This document shows positions 23,489-31,023 of a stretch of DNA of 40,764 nucleotides, piece by piece. Position numbers and translations under genes: made by a program. The notes beneath the pieces were generated by a model. That model ran no database searches, was not told the DNA's origin, and worked only from the letters and a program-made list of their open reading frames with translations. Positions within the stretch are counted from its first letter, which is position 1. Each line of letters begins with the position of its first letter. This stretch comes from Bernardetiaceae bacterium (lineage in GTDB: Bacteria > Bacteroidota > Bacteroidia > Cytophagales > Bernardetiaceae), in assembly GCA_020832465.1 (NCBI GenBank), contig JAFIER010000078.1, positions 1 through 40,764 on the forward strand. Reading direction: 5' to 3'.

Positions 23489-25902
23489 ATTTTTATTTTT
23501 CGTTCTTTGTCTTGTAACGGAAGTTTTACTTTAAATGTTGTACCTTTATTTTTGATACTTTCAACAGAAATTGTACCATCAAAAAGTTCGATATAACGCT
23601 TTGCTATGGATAGCCCTAATCCAGAGCCTTCATACTGCCGCGCAATGCCTTGACTTTCCTGTTCGAAGGGTGTAAATACGTGTGGCAAAAACTCTTTTGT
23701 GATGCCAACGCCTGTATCGCTTACACTCAAAACAAAATACCCCATACCCTTACTGTCATAGCTTTCACTTGCTTTTAAAGTAACTTTGCCTTTTTTGGTA
23801 AATTTAATGGCATTGCCAATCAAATTATTCAAAATTTGCTCAAAGCATTCCTTATCGACGTGTACGTAATACTCTTGCTCTGTGCCTTGCACCTCTATCT
23901 TGATTTGCTTTTGTTTTGCCATACCCCTAAAAAGAGGCATTACACTATCTATTGCTTGGCTTACCTCTATGCGCTCTAAGGCAAAGCTATAAGATTTAGC
24001 CTCCATACGTGCCATATTGAGTATGCCCATAATTGTTTGCAGGAGTCTTTTGCCACTATCTCTAATGAGCTGGGTATAAGATTTAATTTCTCTATGCTCA
24101 TTTCCATACTCGTTTTCGATGACCTGCGCAAGCCCAATAATACCATTGATGGGTGTGCGCACTTCGTGGCTCATATTCGCTAAAAAGTTAGATTTTAAGC
24201 GATTCATTTCCTCTGCCAACTCTTTAGCATGACGGAGTGCTTGTTCGGTTTTGATGCGTTCTGCAATTTCTACTTGAAGTTTTTGATTCAAATTTTTAAG
24301 TTCCGTAGTTCGCATACCGACCCTATCCTCAAGCTCTTGTTTAATGCTTGAAAGTTCTTTGTTTATACGCTTGATTTCAGAAGCCGTGCGCACTACGATT
24401 TCCATAACGTGTACACGCAATTTTTTTGCTATTTGAATTTCGCTATCGAGCCATTTTTTAGATTTTTGATGTACACGCTGTTTCCATTTATTAAAAGATT
24501 TGCGCGGGCTTAAGCGTATGCTATTATCTTCGCGTACAAAATTTTTCTCTGGATTGCCCGCCCATTCTACGGTATAGGTTTCCTCCGGTCTGAACCAAAG
24601 GATATACTCTTGCGAAAAAGCCGATATAGGAATTGCCAATAATCCAGATGCTAATGCTTTTATGCGCCCCAGCTCTGGGATATGCCCTGCCAAGTGATTG
24701 GTATGAAAGCACTCTCCAATATTTTGTTTATCCAACCAACTGACAATGTGATAAATATGCTCAGGGGCTGGTGTTTTTCCTAAAAGGTGCAACTCGCCCT
24801 CTTGCAACAGGGCTACCCCCGTACAATCAAAGAGATTCAAGACGTTATAATCATGCTTCATTAAACCATCAGCAACCTGCCAATTTTCTACCATTTGATC
24901 AAGCAAATGGGAAAGATGTGAACGCATGTGTGAAACATAATGCTCAGCTTCCATATCGCTCTGCATGCTGATTTGATAGGATAAAATCTTACCGATAAAC
25001 TCTGCTGTTTTACGAATATTATAATCATTAAACTTCGGACTGTAGTGATGACAAGCGATAAGTCCCCAAAGTTTGCCTTCTGTAATAAGCGAAATGGTAA
25101 GTGTAGCCGCTACTCCCATATTTTTCAAATATTCAATATGAATAGGCGATATGCTACGCAATACCGTATCCGACATATCAATGGGTTTGCAGTCCAAAGG
25201 GTTTAGCCTTGGTACAATAGGTGCAGGCTTATAATCAATATCCACAATCATGCGTGTCCAGTTGCGCAAATAAAGCGCACGTGCCTGTGCGGGAATATCC
25301 GTAGCGGGGTAATGCAAACCTAAAAATGGTTTTAAATCTTTGCGTTTAGCCTCTGCTACAACTTCCCCGTTCCATTCGCTATCAAACTTATAGACCATAA
25401 CCCTATCATATCCCGTTACAAAGCGCACCTGCTCAGCAGCCGCTTCGTAAAGTTTTTTTGAGCTACGTACTTGCTGAAATTTTGCAATCGTAAGATTTAG
25501 AAAATCATAAAAAGAGGCATAGTCTATATTTGTGTTACGAACAGGCTCACACTCAATAATAATCAAAGCAGGGTTAGCCGCTTGATGTAAAATTATATTA
25601 TATTCTTCATGGTTTAGCGTTACCCTGATGGGGTTAATGGCTAAACTAACGCCATTTTCTATTGACTTTAATATGAGCTTTAAATCCTCCTTTTCAAACC
25701 ATTGTTTTATAGATGTACCTATCACTTGTTCGGCTTCCTGCTCCAAGAAATCCTCGACATTTTGACTTACTTGCAAAATGCGACAAGAAGCCTTCTCCAT
25801 AATCCACATAAATCCAAAAGATTGAATGCAGTTTGGAATATGTATAGGCTCATCTTCACAATTAATCAGCGTTACTTCAAAGTTTTGTTCAGCTTTTTGC
25901 AC
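23485..25902 (-). CDS. Bacteriophytochrome sensor histidine kinase
   Basis: The 805-residue product has the phytochrome order PAS-GAF-PHY-HisKA-HATPase_c. INCEDEPIHIPNCIQSFGFM near the N-terminus holds C15, at the position of the biliverdin-attaching Cys of bacteriophytochromes. GAF marks are HYPATDIPAQARALYLRNW (the PASDIP-type motif) and ISPIHIEYLKNMGVAATLTI, with the chromophore-pocket His in CHHYSPKF. The kinase part has the phospho-acceptor H579 in FLANMSHEVRTPINGI, N box NNLIGNAIKFTKKG, G1 VSDTGVGI and G2 YEGSGLGLSIAKR. It should sense red/far-red light and phosphorylate the coupled receiver. The frame is open to a TTG at 25947, but that codon lies in a TATTTTTG promoter box, so the GTG at 25902 is chosen. 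No heme oxygenase gene is in the window. Confidence 0.92.
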   Translation of the reverse strand: MQKAEQNFEVTLINCEDEPIHIPNCIQSFGFMWIMEKASCRILQVSQNVEDFLEQEAEQVIGTSIKQWFEKEDLKLILKSIENGVSLAINPIRVTLNHEEYNIILHQAANPALIIIECEPVRNTNIDYASFYDFLNLTIAKFQQVRSSKKLYEAAAEQVRFVTGYDRVMVYKFDSEWNGEVVAEAKRKDLKPFLGLHYPATDIPAQARALYLRNWTRMIVDIDYKPAPIVPRLNPLDCKPIDMSDTVLRSISPIHIEYLKNMGVAATLTISLITEGKLWGLIACHHYSPKFNDYNIRKTAEFIGKILSYQISMQSDMEAEHYVSHMRSHLSHLLDQMVENWQVADGLMKHDYNVLNLFDCTGVALLQEGELHLLGKTPAPEHIYHIVSWLDKQNIGECFHTNHLAGHIPELGRIKALASGLLAIPISAFSQEYILWFRPEETYTVEWAGNPEKNFVREDNSIRLSPRKSFNKWKQRVHQKSKKWLDSEIQIAKKLRVHVMEIVVRTASEIKRINKELSSIKQELEDRVGMRTTELKNLNQKLQVEIAERIKTEQALRHAKELAEEMNRLKSNFLANMSHEVRTPINGIIGLAQVIENEYGNEHREIKSYTQLIRDSGKRLLQTIMGILNMARMEAKSYSFALERIEVSQAIDSVMPLFRGMAKQKQIKIEVQGTEQEYYVHVDKECFEQILNNLIGNAIKFTKKGKVTLKASESYDSKGMGYFVLSVSDTGVGITKEFLPHVFTPFEQESQGIARQYEGSGLGLSIAKRYIELFDGTISVESIKNKGTTFKVKLPLQDKERKIKI

Positions 25903-25944
25903 CTTATTACTTATTTTAAATTTTGGGTTTAATTTGGCAATATA

Positions 25945-25952
25945 CAAAAATA
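25945..25952 (-). promoter_or_regulatory. TAnnTTTG box of the phytochrome operon
   Basis: TATTTTTG on the minus strand (25952-25945) matches the -7 consensus and would start transcription about 36 bases before the GTG at 25902. It overlaps the TTG that would otherwise be the longest start. Confidence 0.45.
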
Positions 25953-26010
25953 ACCACAGATATTAAGTATCGGTGGTTATTTATATAGGTTTATTTTGCG
26001 AAAATTAAAT

Positions 26011-26772
26011 TTATTGCGGTCTCATGTTAATATATTGCAAAAACTCTTTGCGTGTATCAGCCTGCTCGAAAGCCCCCCCGTAGAAGGCAGTAAGTGTTGT
26101 ACTGCTTGTATCTTCTATTCCTCTCGAGGAGACGCATAAATGCGCTGCATCTACAATGACAGCTACATCTTTCGTACCTAATATACTTTGTAACTCTTCT
26201 CCTATTTGGATAGTAAGCCGTTCTTGCACTTGCGGTCTTTTAGCGTAATATTGTACAATTCGGTTGAGCTTCGAGAGCCCTATAACCTTTCCAGAAGAGA
26301 TATAAGCGACATGAGCCTTTCCAAAAATAGGCACAAAATGATGCTCGCAATTAGAATAAAACGTAATATCACGCTCAAGCAACATTTCTTTGTATTTGTA
26401 TTTGTTCTCAAAAAGGCGAGCCACGGGCTTATTAGCAGGGTTCAAACCCGAAAAAATTTCCTTGATATACATTTTAGCGACCCTATGAGGCGTTCCGCTA
26501 AGGCTATCATCTGTGAGGTCTAACCCTAAGGTTTCCATAATCTCACGAAAATGACCTTCAATTTTTTCAATTTTTTCTTCATCACTTAGCAAAAATGCGT
26601 CTTCACGCATCGGTGTTTGGCTCGATGTGCCGATGTGCATATCGCCTATCTCATCAGCATCATTATTAGAGACAACCCTGATTTGCTTGTCATGATTGTG
26701 TAATTCGGCAGTAGCTGTAGACGAAGGCAATTCTACTGCTTTGCCGTTGCCATTAAGCGGGGTATTCAACAT
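26011..26772 (-). CDS. folE: GTP cyclohydrolase I
   Basis: This 253-residue enzyme converts GTP to 7,8-dihydroneopterin triphosphate, entry to folate, biopterin and deazaguanine pathways. Zinc ligands C142 and H145 (SNCEHHFVPIFGKAHVAYI) and C213 (AHLCVSSRGI) have the same 3- and 71-residue spacing as in E. coli FolE. Other marks are DSLSGTPHRVAKMYIKEIF, GLSKLNRIVQYYAKRPQVQE and the C-terminal FLQYINMRPQ. The catalytic domain begins near residue 65. The first 60 residues (Asn/Ser/Thr-rich) are an unusual extension whose coding start overlaps the end of the PTPS gene by 20 bases; an alternative ATG at residue 45 would shorten it. The overlap implies coupled expression. Confidence 0.95.
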   Translation of the reverse strand: MLNTPLNGNGKAVELPSSTATAELHNHDKQIRVVSNNDADEIGDMHIGTSSQTPMREDAFLLSDEEKIEKIEGHFREIMETLGLDLTDDSLSGTPHRVAKMYIKEIFSGLNPANKPVARLFENKYKYKEMLLERDITFYSNCEHHFVPIFGKAHVAYISSGKVIGLSKLNRIVQYYAKRPQVQERLTIQIGEELQSILGTKDVAVIVDAAHLCVSSRGIEDTSSTTLTAFYGGAFEQADTRKEFLQYINMRPQ

Positions 26773-27160
26773 AGTTTCTTTCGGTTTCGTATAAAGTAAC
26801 AGATAAATCGTATTTGTTGTCGAGCTGTTTACGTAAAATATTCCATATTACAATGGCAATATTCTCTGCGCTTGGGTTCAAGTCTGCAAAAGCCTCGATA
26901 TCTAAGCTCAAATTTTTGTGGTCTAAAACATCAGTTACGTGTTCCTTAATTATATCGCTAAGGACTTTCATATCCATAACATAACCTGTATCAGGATCAA
27001 CTTCACCCGTAACTTTTACAATCAAATTATAATTATGACCGTGATAATTAGGGTTATTGCACTTGCCAAATACGCGTTCGTTTCTCTCGTCAGACCAATT
27101 TGGGTTGTGCAGACGGTGGGCAGCATTAAAATGAGCCTTTCTAAAGACAGATACTCGCAT
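26753..27160 (-). CDS. 6-pyruvoyl-tetrahydropterin synthase / QueD family protein
   Basis: The 135-residue product has the PTPS fold signatures: zinc ligands H15 (FNAAHRL), H40 and H42 (NYHGHNY), and catalytic C34 in FGKCNNPNYHGHNY. The Cys-x5-His-Gly-His spacing matches animal-type PTPS rather than the Cys-x3-His-Gly-His of E. coli QueD. DPDTGYVMDMKVLSDIIKEH, LDHKNLSLDI, NPSAENIAI and LYETERNYVEY complete the family pattern. It acts on dihydroneopterin triphosphate made by FolE, whose gene overlaps it downstream. The product could be 6-pyruvoyl-tetrahydropterin (biopterin) or, with QueE also encoded here, 6-carboxytetrahydropterin for queuosine. The sequence alone does not decide, so no symbol is given. 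Confidence 0.92.
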   Translation of the reverse strand: MRVSVFRKAHFNAAHRLHNPNWSDERNERVFGKCNNPNYHGHNYNLIVKVTGEVDPDTGYVMDMKVLSDIIKEHVTDVLDHKNLSLDIEAFADLNPSAENIAIVIWNILRKQLDNKYDLSVTLYETERNYVEYPA

Positions 27161-27567
27161 GTGTAAGAATTAGGTGATTAAGAGTAAAATATAAAAAATT
27201 CTGTTTTTGTTAGATAAAAACTCGCAAACATGCGAATTTCTTCTCTTATTTTAACGTCATGAGCTGCAGCATTTGAGCTGCTTTGTAAATTCATAGTCAT
27301 AAACTTGAAAAATTTATTTTATGTTTAAATTTTGTTGAATCTTTTGCCATAAAGGTTCAACACATTAAAAACTTTGCCTTGTTTGATAGCCTGTAATAGG
27401 CTTAAAAAATAAAAATAACAGGGTGTAAAGCCATTTCTTTGTAGCCTGTTATTTTTGATATTTTTGAGTGTTTTTGTTGCACCTTTTTGAGCCCTTTCGT
27501 TGTGAAAAGAAAAAATATGCGTATATTGCAGGCTCAAATTTTATTTATCAATTCTTGTTTAGGTATT
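27161..27567. other. Intergenic region between divergent PTPS and cyclophilin genes
   Basis: About 400 bases with no convincing gene. It holds the hairpin at 27411-27456 and presumably two divergent promoters, though no clean TTTG/TAnnTTTG pair was found. Confidence 0.4.
27411..27456. terminator. Terminator-like hairpin in a divergent intergenic region
   Basis: AAAAATAACAGG (27411-27422) and CCTGTTATTTTT (27445-27456) pair exactly and end in T-runs on both strands. Its place upstream of both flanking genes is odd for a terminator; it may be a repeat or mark a lost gene. Confidence 0.5.
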
Positions 27568-28305
27568 ATGAGCAAATTTTCACAAATAGGATTTTATATG
27601 CTACTGTTTATGCTGTTTATGGCTTGTGGAAGCGATAATAAAGCACAGCAAAGCGAAAGCAATACACAAGATTCAGATATCCAAAATACCGAAAACGTCG
27701 GTACGCAAAGCAACAAAAACCAAACCCAAAGCATAGACATGGACGCAAACGATTATGTAGTTACAATCAGTACTGATTTTGGCGAAATCGCCATCGTACT
27801 TTTCGAAGAAACACCCAAACACCGTGAAAATTTTCTAAAACTCGCTAAAGAAGGGTTTTATGATAACACGATGTTTCATAGAGTGATTCGTAATTTTATG
27901 ATTCAAGGGGGCGACCCAAATACAAAAGACCCCAGTAAATCTCCAAGAGAGTATGGCACGGGCGGTCCTGATTATAAAGTTCCCGCTGAAATCATTCCTG
28001 GACTAACACACAAAAAAGGGGCTGTAGCCGCTGCGCGCCAAGGCGATGCTGTAAATCCTAAAAAAGAATCGAGCGGTTCACAGTTTTATATTGTACAAAA
28101 TGCAAACGGAACGCCTCATTTAGATGGTGAGTATAGCGTCTTCGGACAAGCCATAAAAGGTTTAGATGTTATTGATACGATTGCTGCACAGCCCGTTTTA
28201 CAACCGCAAAGCCTCCCTCAATCCGAAATTCGCATGAATATGCGTGTAGAAGAAATGAAGCGCAGTGAAATTAGCGAAAAATACGGATACGATTTTAAGC
28301 GTTAG
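27568..28305 (+). CDS. Cyclophilin-type peptidyl-prolyl isomerase lipoprotein
   Basis: The 245-residue product has a lipoprotein signal (MSKFSQIGFYMLLFMLFMAC, lipidated C20), a Ser/Gln/Asn-rich spacer of about 45 residues and a cyclophilin domain: VTISTDFGEIAIVLFEETPK, FYDNTMFHRVIRNFMIQGGD, ESSGSQFYIVQNANGTPHLD and YSVFGQAIKGLDVIDTI. FHRVIRNFMIQGG and GSQFYI carry active-site residues of the fold. It would catalyse proline isomerisation at the periplasmic face of a membrane. A frame opens at a TTG at 27487, but the ATG at 27568 directly before the lipobox signal is the sensible start. dnaN follows on the same strand after about 80 bases. Confidence 0.92.
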   Translation: MSKFSQIGFYMLLFMLFMACGSDNKAQQSESNTQDSDIQNTENVGTQSNKNQTQSIDMDANDYVVTISTDFGEIAIVLFEETPKHRENFLKLAKEGFYDNTMFHRVIRNFMIQGGDPNTKDPSKSPREYGTGGPDYKVPAEIIPGLTHKKGAVAAARQGDAVNPKKESSGSQFYIVQNANGTPHLDGEYSVFGQAIKGLDVIDTIAAQPVLQPQSLPQSEIRMNMRVEEMKRSEISEKYGYDFKR

Positions 28306-28387
28306 TAACGCCTCTTCCTTAGGTGTTTAATTGAATAAGCACCTTGCAAAATTTAAATTTTATACATTCAAATCTAAAAATAGCAAT

Positions 28388-29521
28388 ATGAAGTTTATAG
28401 CCTCATCATCATCACTTTTAAAGCAACTCAATGCCTTGCGAGGTATTGTGCCTTCTAATCCTGTAATTCCTATTCTCGAAAATTTTCTTTTCGAAATAGA
28501 AAACGGTATCCTAACCGTTACAGCATCGGATTTGCAAACCTCTATTATCGCTCAAATCGATGTAGAAGCTGAAGGGGAAAGCAAACTTGCAGTACCTGCA
28601 AAAATGCTTTTAGAAACACTCCGCAACCTGCCCGACCAACCCGTTACCTTTGATATGCGTCCCGATGACAGCTACGAACTCGAGATTCAATCGAGCAACG
28701 GACACTACAAACTCGGAGGCGAAGATGCTGATGACTTCCCTAAACCGCCAGAAGTAAAAAGCGATAGTGCTATTACGCTCATGTCTGATGTAGTCGCTGA
28801 TGCCTTAGGTTATACGCTCTTTACCGTAAGTAACGACGACCTCAAGCCTGCCATGAATGGTGTATATATGCAGTTGCAATCAGAGGGTGTTATTTTTGTC
28901 TCTACCGACTCGCACAAGCTCGTACGCTATCAGCGTAAAGATGTAACTTCTGATTTGGATAGCTCTATTATCATTCCAGGCAAAGCATTAGAACAACTCA
29001 AAAGCACACTGCCTGATGAAGTGCAAGAAGTACAAATTGACTTCAATGATACTAATGCTTTTTTCTCTTTTGGTAATATCAGAATTATTAGCCGTTTGAT
29101 TGACGAGCGTTTTCCTGATTATGAAAATGTTATCCCTCGTACAAACGATAAAAAACTTGTTATTTCGCGCACGGAGCTTTTAGCATCGCTTAAGCGTATC
29201 GTTATCTATGCAAATAAATCTACAAACCAAGTACGCCTGCGCCTCAGCACGAATGGTGTAGAAGTATCTGCTGAAGATCCTGATTTTTCTAACGAAGCTA
29301 AAGAAATTTTGCATAGCGAATACGAAGGCGAAGAAGATTTTGAAATTGGATTTAATGCGCGCTTTCTTATTGAAATGCTCAATACTATACACAGCGACCG
29401 TGTGCAGTTTGAGTTTACAGAAGCTAATCGCGCCGCATTGCTACTCCCTATGGGAGAAGATAACGAAGATGAAGACTTACTCATGCTCGTTATGCCATTG
29501 ATGCTCAGCAATTATTATTAA
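28388..29521 (+). CDS. dnaN: DNA polymerase III beta subunit (sliding clamp)
   Basis: The 377-residue product is the ring-shaped clamp that tethers DNA polymerase III to DNA. Characteristic stretches are MKFIASSSSLLKQLNALRGI, LEIQSSNGHYKLGGEDADDF, a central YTLFTVSNDDLKPAMNGVYM, STDSHKLVRYQRKDV, IIPGKALEQLKS, RLIDERFPDYENVIP and a C-terminal LLPMGEDNEDEDLLMLVMPL. Three repeated clamp domains of about 120 residues fit the length. A frame opens at 28331, but the ATG at 28388 matches the family start exactly. It is not beside dnaA, gyrB or recF here, so it is not evidence for a replication origin in this window. A strong terminator follows. Confidence 0.96.
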   Translation: MKFIASSSSLLKQLNALRGIVPSNPVIPILENFLFEIENGILTVTASDLQTSIIAQIDVEAEGESKLAVPAKMLLETLRNLPDQPVTFDMRPDDSYELEIQSSNGHYKLGGEDADDFPKPPEVKSDSAITLMSDVVADALGYTLFTVSNDDLKPAMNGVYMQLQSEGVIFVSTDSHKLVRYQRKDVTSDLDSSIIIPGKALEQLKSTLPDEVQEVQIDFNDTNAFFSFGNIRIISRLIDERFPDYENVIPRTNDKKLVISRTELLASLKRIVIYANKSTNQVRLRLSTNGVEVSAEDPDFSNEAKEILHSEYEGEEDFEIGFNARFLIEMLNTIHSDRVQFEFTEANRAALLLPMGEDNEDEDLLMLVMPLMLSNYY

Positions 29522-29556
29522 AATTAGTCATCTAAGAGCCTGAAAATTCTCGTTCT

Positions 29557-29599
29557 ATAAAAAAGGCAAGTCTTTGTAACAAAGACTTGCCTTTTTTAT
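29557..29599 (+). terminator. Strong terminator after dnaN
   Basis: The arm 29557-29577 (containing AAAAAAGGCAAGTCTTTGT) pairs exactly with 29579-29599 and ends in a T-rich tract, 36 bases past the dnaN stop. Confidence 0.8.
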
Positions 29600-29615
29600 T
29601 GCAATATCATTTTTT

Positions 29616-29662
29616 TAGTTTTAGAACTAACAGTTCTGGCAGAACTGTTAGTTCTAAAACTA
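29616..29662. repeat. Perfect 22-bp-arm hairpin, AGAACTAACAGTTCT type
   Basis: The arm 29616-29637 (containing TTTTAGAACTAACAGTTCT) is the exact complement of 29641-29662, with loop GGC. It has the same layout as the hairpin at 21839-21885 but with paired base changes on both arms. Confidence 0.75.
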
Positions 29663-29764
29663 TTTCAAAACTACGCAGTTTGTGTTTGGTGGAGACAGCA
29701 AACACGGCGAGAGTAGTTGTTTTAATACAGTAGCTTATGCTACTGCGTAAATATGAATTGCACC
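29662..29764 (+). repeat. Dispersed repeat, copy B (partner at 11011-11106)
   Basis: It shares ATTTCAAAA, GGTGGAGACAGCAAA and CTACTGCGTAAATATGAATTGCA-like blocks with copy A, in the same order and orientation, and like copy A it directly follows an AGAA...TTCT hairpin. Confidence 0.45.
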
Positions 29765-29775
29765 CCTGATTTTGA

Positions 29776-30270
29776 TTATTTCATGACAAGTGTATTGTCA
29801 GGAATAGGCACTACATTACTATCTTTTACTGTGGATAAAATAACCATCGTTTGCATGTTATCAATCTCTTCAATTTCGCTAATGCGGTGCATCATCAAAT
29901 TTTGGTAAGCTTCTATGTCTGTTGCTACCACTTTGAGAATATAATCACTTGAACCAGTGATATAATGACACTCTACCACTTCTTCGAGGTCTTGAATTTT
30001 TTGAATAAAAGATTCATTATTGAGTTTATTATGCTTATTAAGCTTTACACTCACAAAAGTCGTAACACCAAGACCTAGTTTTTGCGCATCTAATTTGGCG
30101 TGATAACTTTTGATAAAACCTAAAGTTTCTAATTTTTTGACTCGCTCAAGAGTTGGTGCAGGAGAAAGTTTAATATCCTTAGAAAGTTGTGCATTCGTAA
30201 TTTTGGCATTTTTCTGTAAAATGCCAAGAATGCGGCGATCGATATGATCTAGTCTATGATTTGATGCCAT
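29776..30270 (-). CDS. Lrp/AsnC family transcriptional regulator
   Basis: The 164-residue product has the Lrp/AsnC layout. The N-terminal helix-turn-helix is in LDHIDRRILGILQKNAKITN and LSKDIKLSPAPTLERVKKLE, and the C-terminal ligand-binding RAM domain has VSVKLNKHNK, VVECHYITGSSDYILKVVAT and IDNMQTMVILSTVK. The Gly-Ser-Ser-Asp-Tyr turn is where effectors bind in the family, usually amino acids. The frame extends to 30330, but that start lies inside the TATATTTG box at 30328-30335; the ATG at 30270 (MASNHRLDHIDRR) matches the family start. It stands alone, so its regulon cannot be inferred. Confidence 0.92.
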   Translation of the reverse strand: MASNHRLDHIDRRILGILQKNAKITNAQLSKDIKLSPAPTLERVKKLETLGFIKSYHAKLDAQKLGLGVTTFVSVKLNKHNKLNNESFIQKIQDLEEVVECHYITGSSDYILKVVATDIEAYQNLMMHRISEIEEIDNMQTMVILSTVKDSNVVPIPDNTLVMK

Positions 30271-30327
30271 GTCCGTTACAGTTATAAAGTTTATGGTATT
30301 TACTATTAAAAATCTGTTTTTGAGTTG

Positions 30328-30335
30328 CAAATATA
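30328..30335 (-). promoter_or_regulatory. TAnnTTTG box upstream of the Lrp/AsnC gene
   Basis: TATATTTG on the minus strand (30335-30328) fits the -7 consensus. The nearest TTTG upstream is only 14 bases away, shorter than the usual spacing. It places the transcription start near 30321, which supports the ATG at 30270. Confidence 0.45.
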
Positions 30336-30683
30336 CATAATTTATTTGGCAAAAGTAAAAAAAACTGTGTTTATTTTAAGTGAATACTTTTAATAGCGGA
30401 CAGAATACCCCATTGCTCAAATACTTTATAAAAAAGCAAAACAAAAGCAAAATACAAAATTAAATTTCAAAAAACAAACAATTTATACTTTTTTTATCTA
30501 TACAACTTCTATTTCAAGCAGCAAACTATATAAAAATTTGGAATTTATAACTTTTTTTTCATAACTTAGCAAAATGTTAATTTTAAATCTTTTGCCTCTT
30601 TTTGTTTTTTTAATTGGCTAATTCCCAAAAAAAAGCTAACTTGAGAATTGAAATGGCAAAATTTGTGTGCTTGTATTGATTTA
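30336..30683. other. AT-rich intergenic region without a visible gene
   Basis: About 350 very AT-rich bases between the regulator promoter and a MITE copy. No credible frame or RNA gene was seen. Confidence 0.4.
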
Positions 30684-30805
30684 CATACTACTAGACATTC
30701 GATAGCCAGGAATAACATTTCTTTGAGACATGTTATTTCTAAGCCCATTTTTGCATAGCGTGGGGTTTGCAAACCCCACGCTATGCAAAAATGTATAGTA
30801 GTGTG
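30684..30805 (+). mobile_element. MITE copy 5 (full form, 122 bp, perfect 9-bp duplication)
   Basis: It begins CATACTACTAGACATT and ends AATGTATAGTAGTGTG. It holds the AGAAATAACA-type hairpin (as AGGAATAACATTTCT) and the full GCATAGCGTGGGGTTTGC palindrome. Identical ATTGATTTA repeats flank it at 30675-30683 and 30806-30814. This is the best type copy in the window. Confidence 0.85.
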
Positions 30806-30899
30806 ATTGATTTACAAAAAAGTTTGCCCGTGCGTAATTAGGGATATGCACAATCGTTTTGCAAAATATTCATGCAAGGTTGATGTTTTGATGTTGCAT

Positions 30900-30993
30900 C
30901 ATACTGCTATACTACATTTTTTTATAAAAAAATGGGCTTGGCACTCATAGGTCTCAAAGAAGTATTAGTGCTAACTGGAGAATGTGCAGTATG
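30900..30993 (-). mobile_element. Diverged MITE copy 6 in opposite orientation
   Basis: The ends are CATACTGCTATACTACATTT and AATGTGCAGTATG. Read on the minus strand it shows CCAGTTAGCACTAATACTTC, CTTTGAGACC and AAGCCCATTTTT, a diverged hairpin module. Flanks ATGTTGCAT and ATATTATAT match at only 6 of 9 positions. It reaches into the leader of the SpoIIE-type gene. Confidence 0.55.
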
Positions 30994-31023
30994 ATATTAT
31001 ATCCAACTTTGCATAAGTACAAA

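Noticed and set aside
28388-29521. dnaN as a sign of a replication origin
   Set aside because: No dnaA, DnaA-box cluster or recF/gyrB neighbour is visible.
30566-30772. Minus-strand frame of 68 codons
   Set aside because: It runs through MITE copy 5 and shares its repeat-encoded peptide; no family match and no sensible start.
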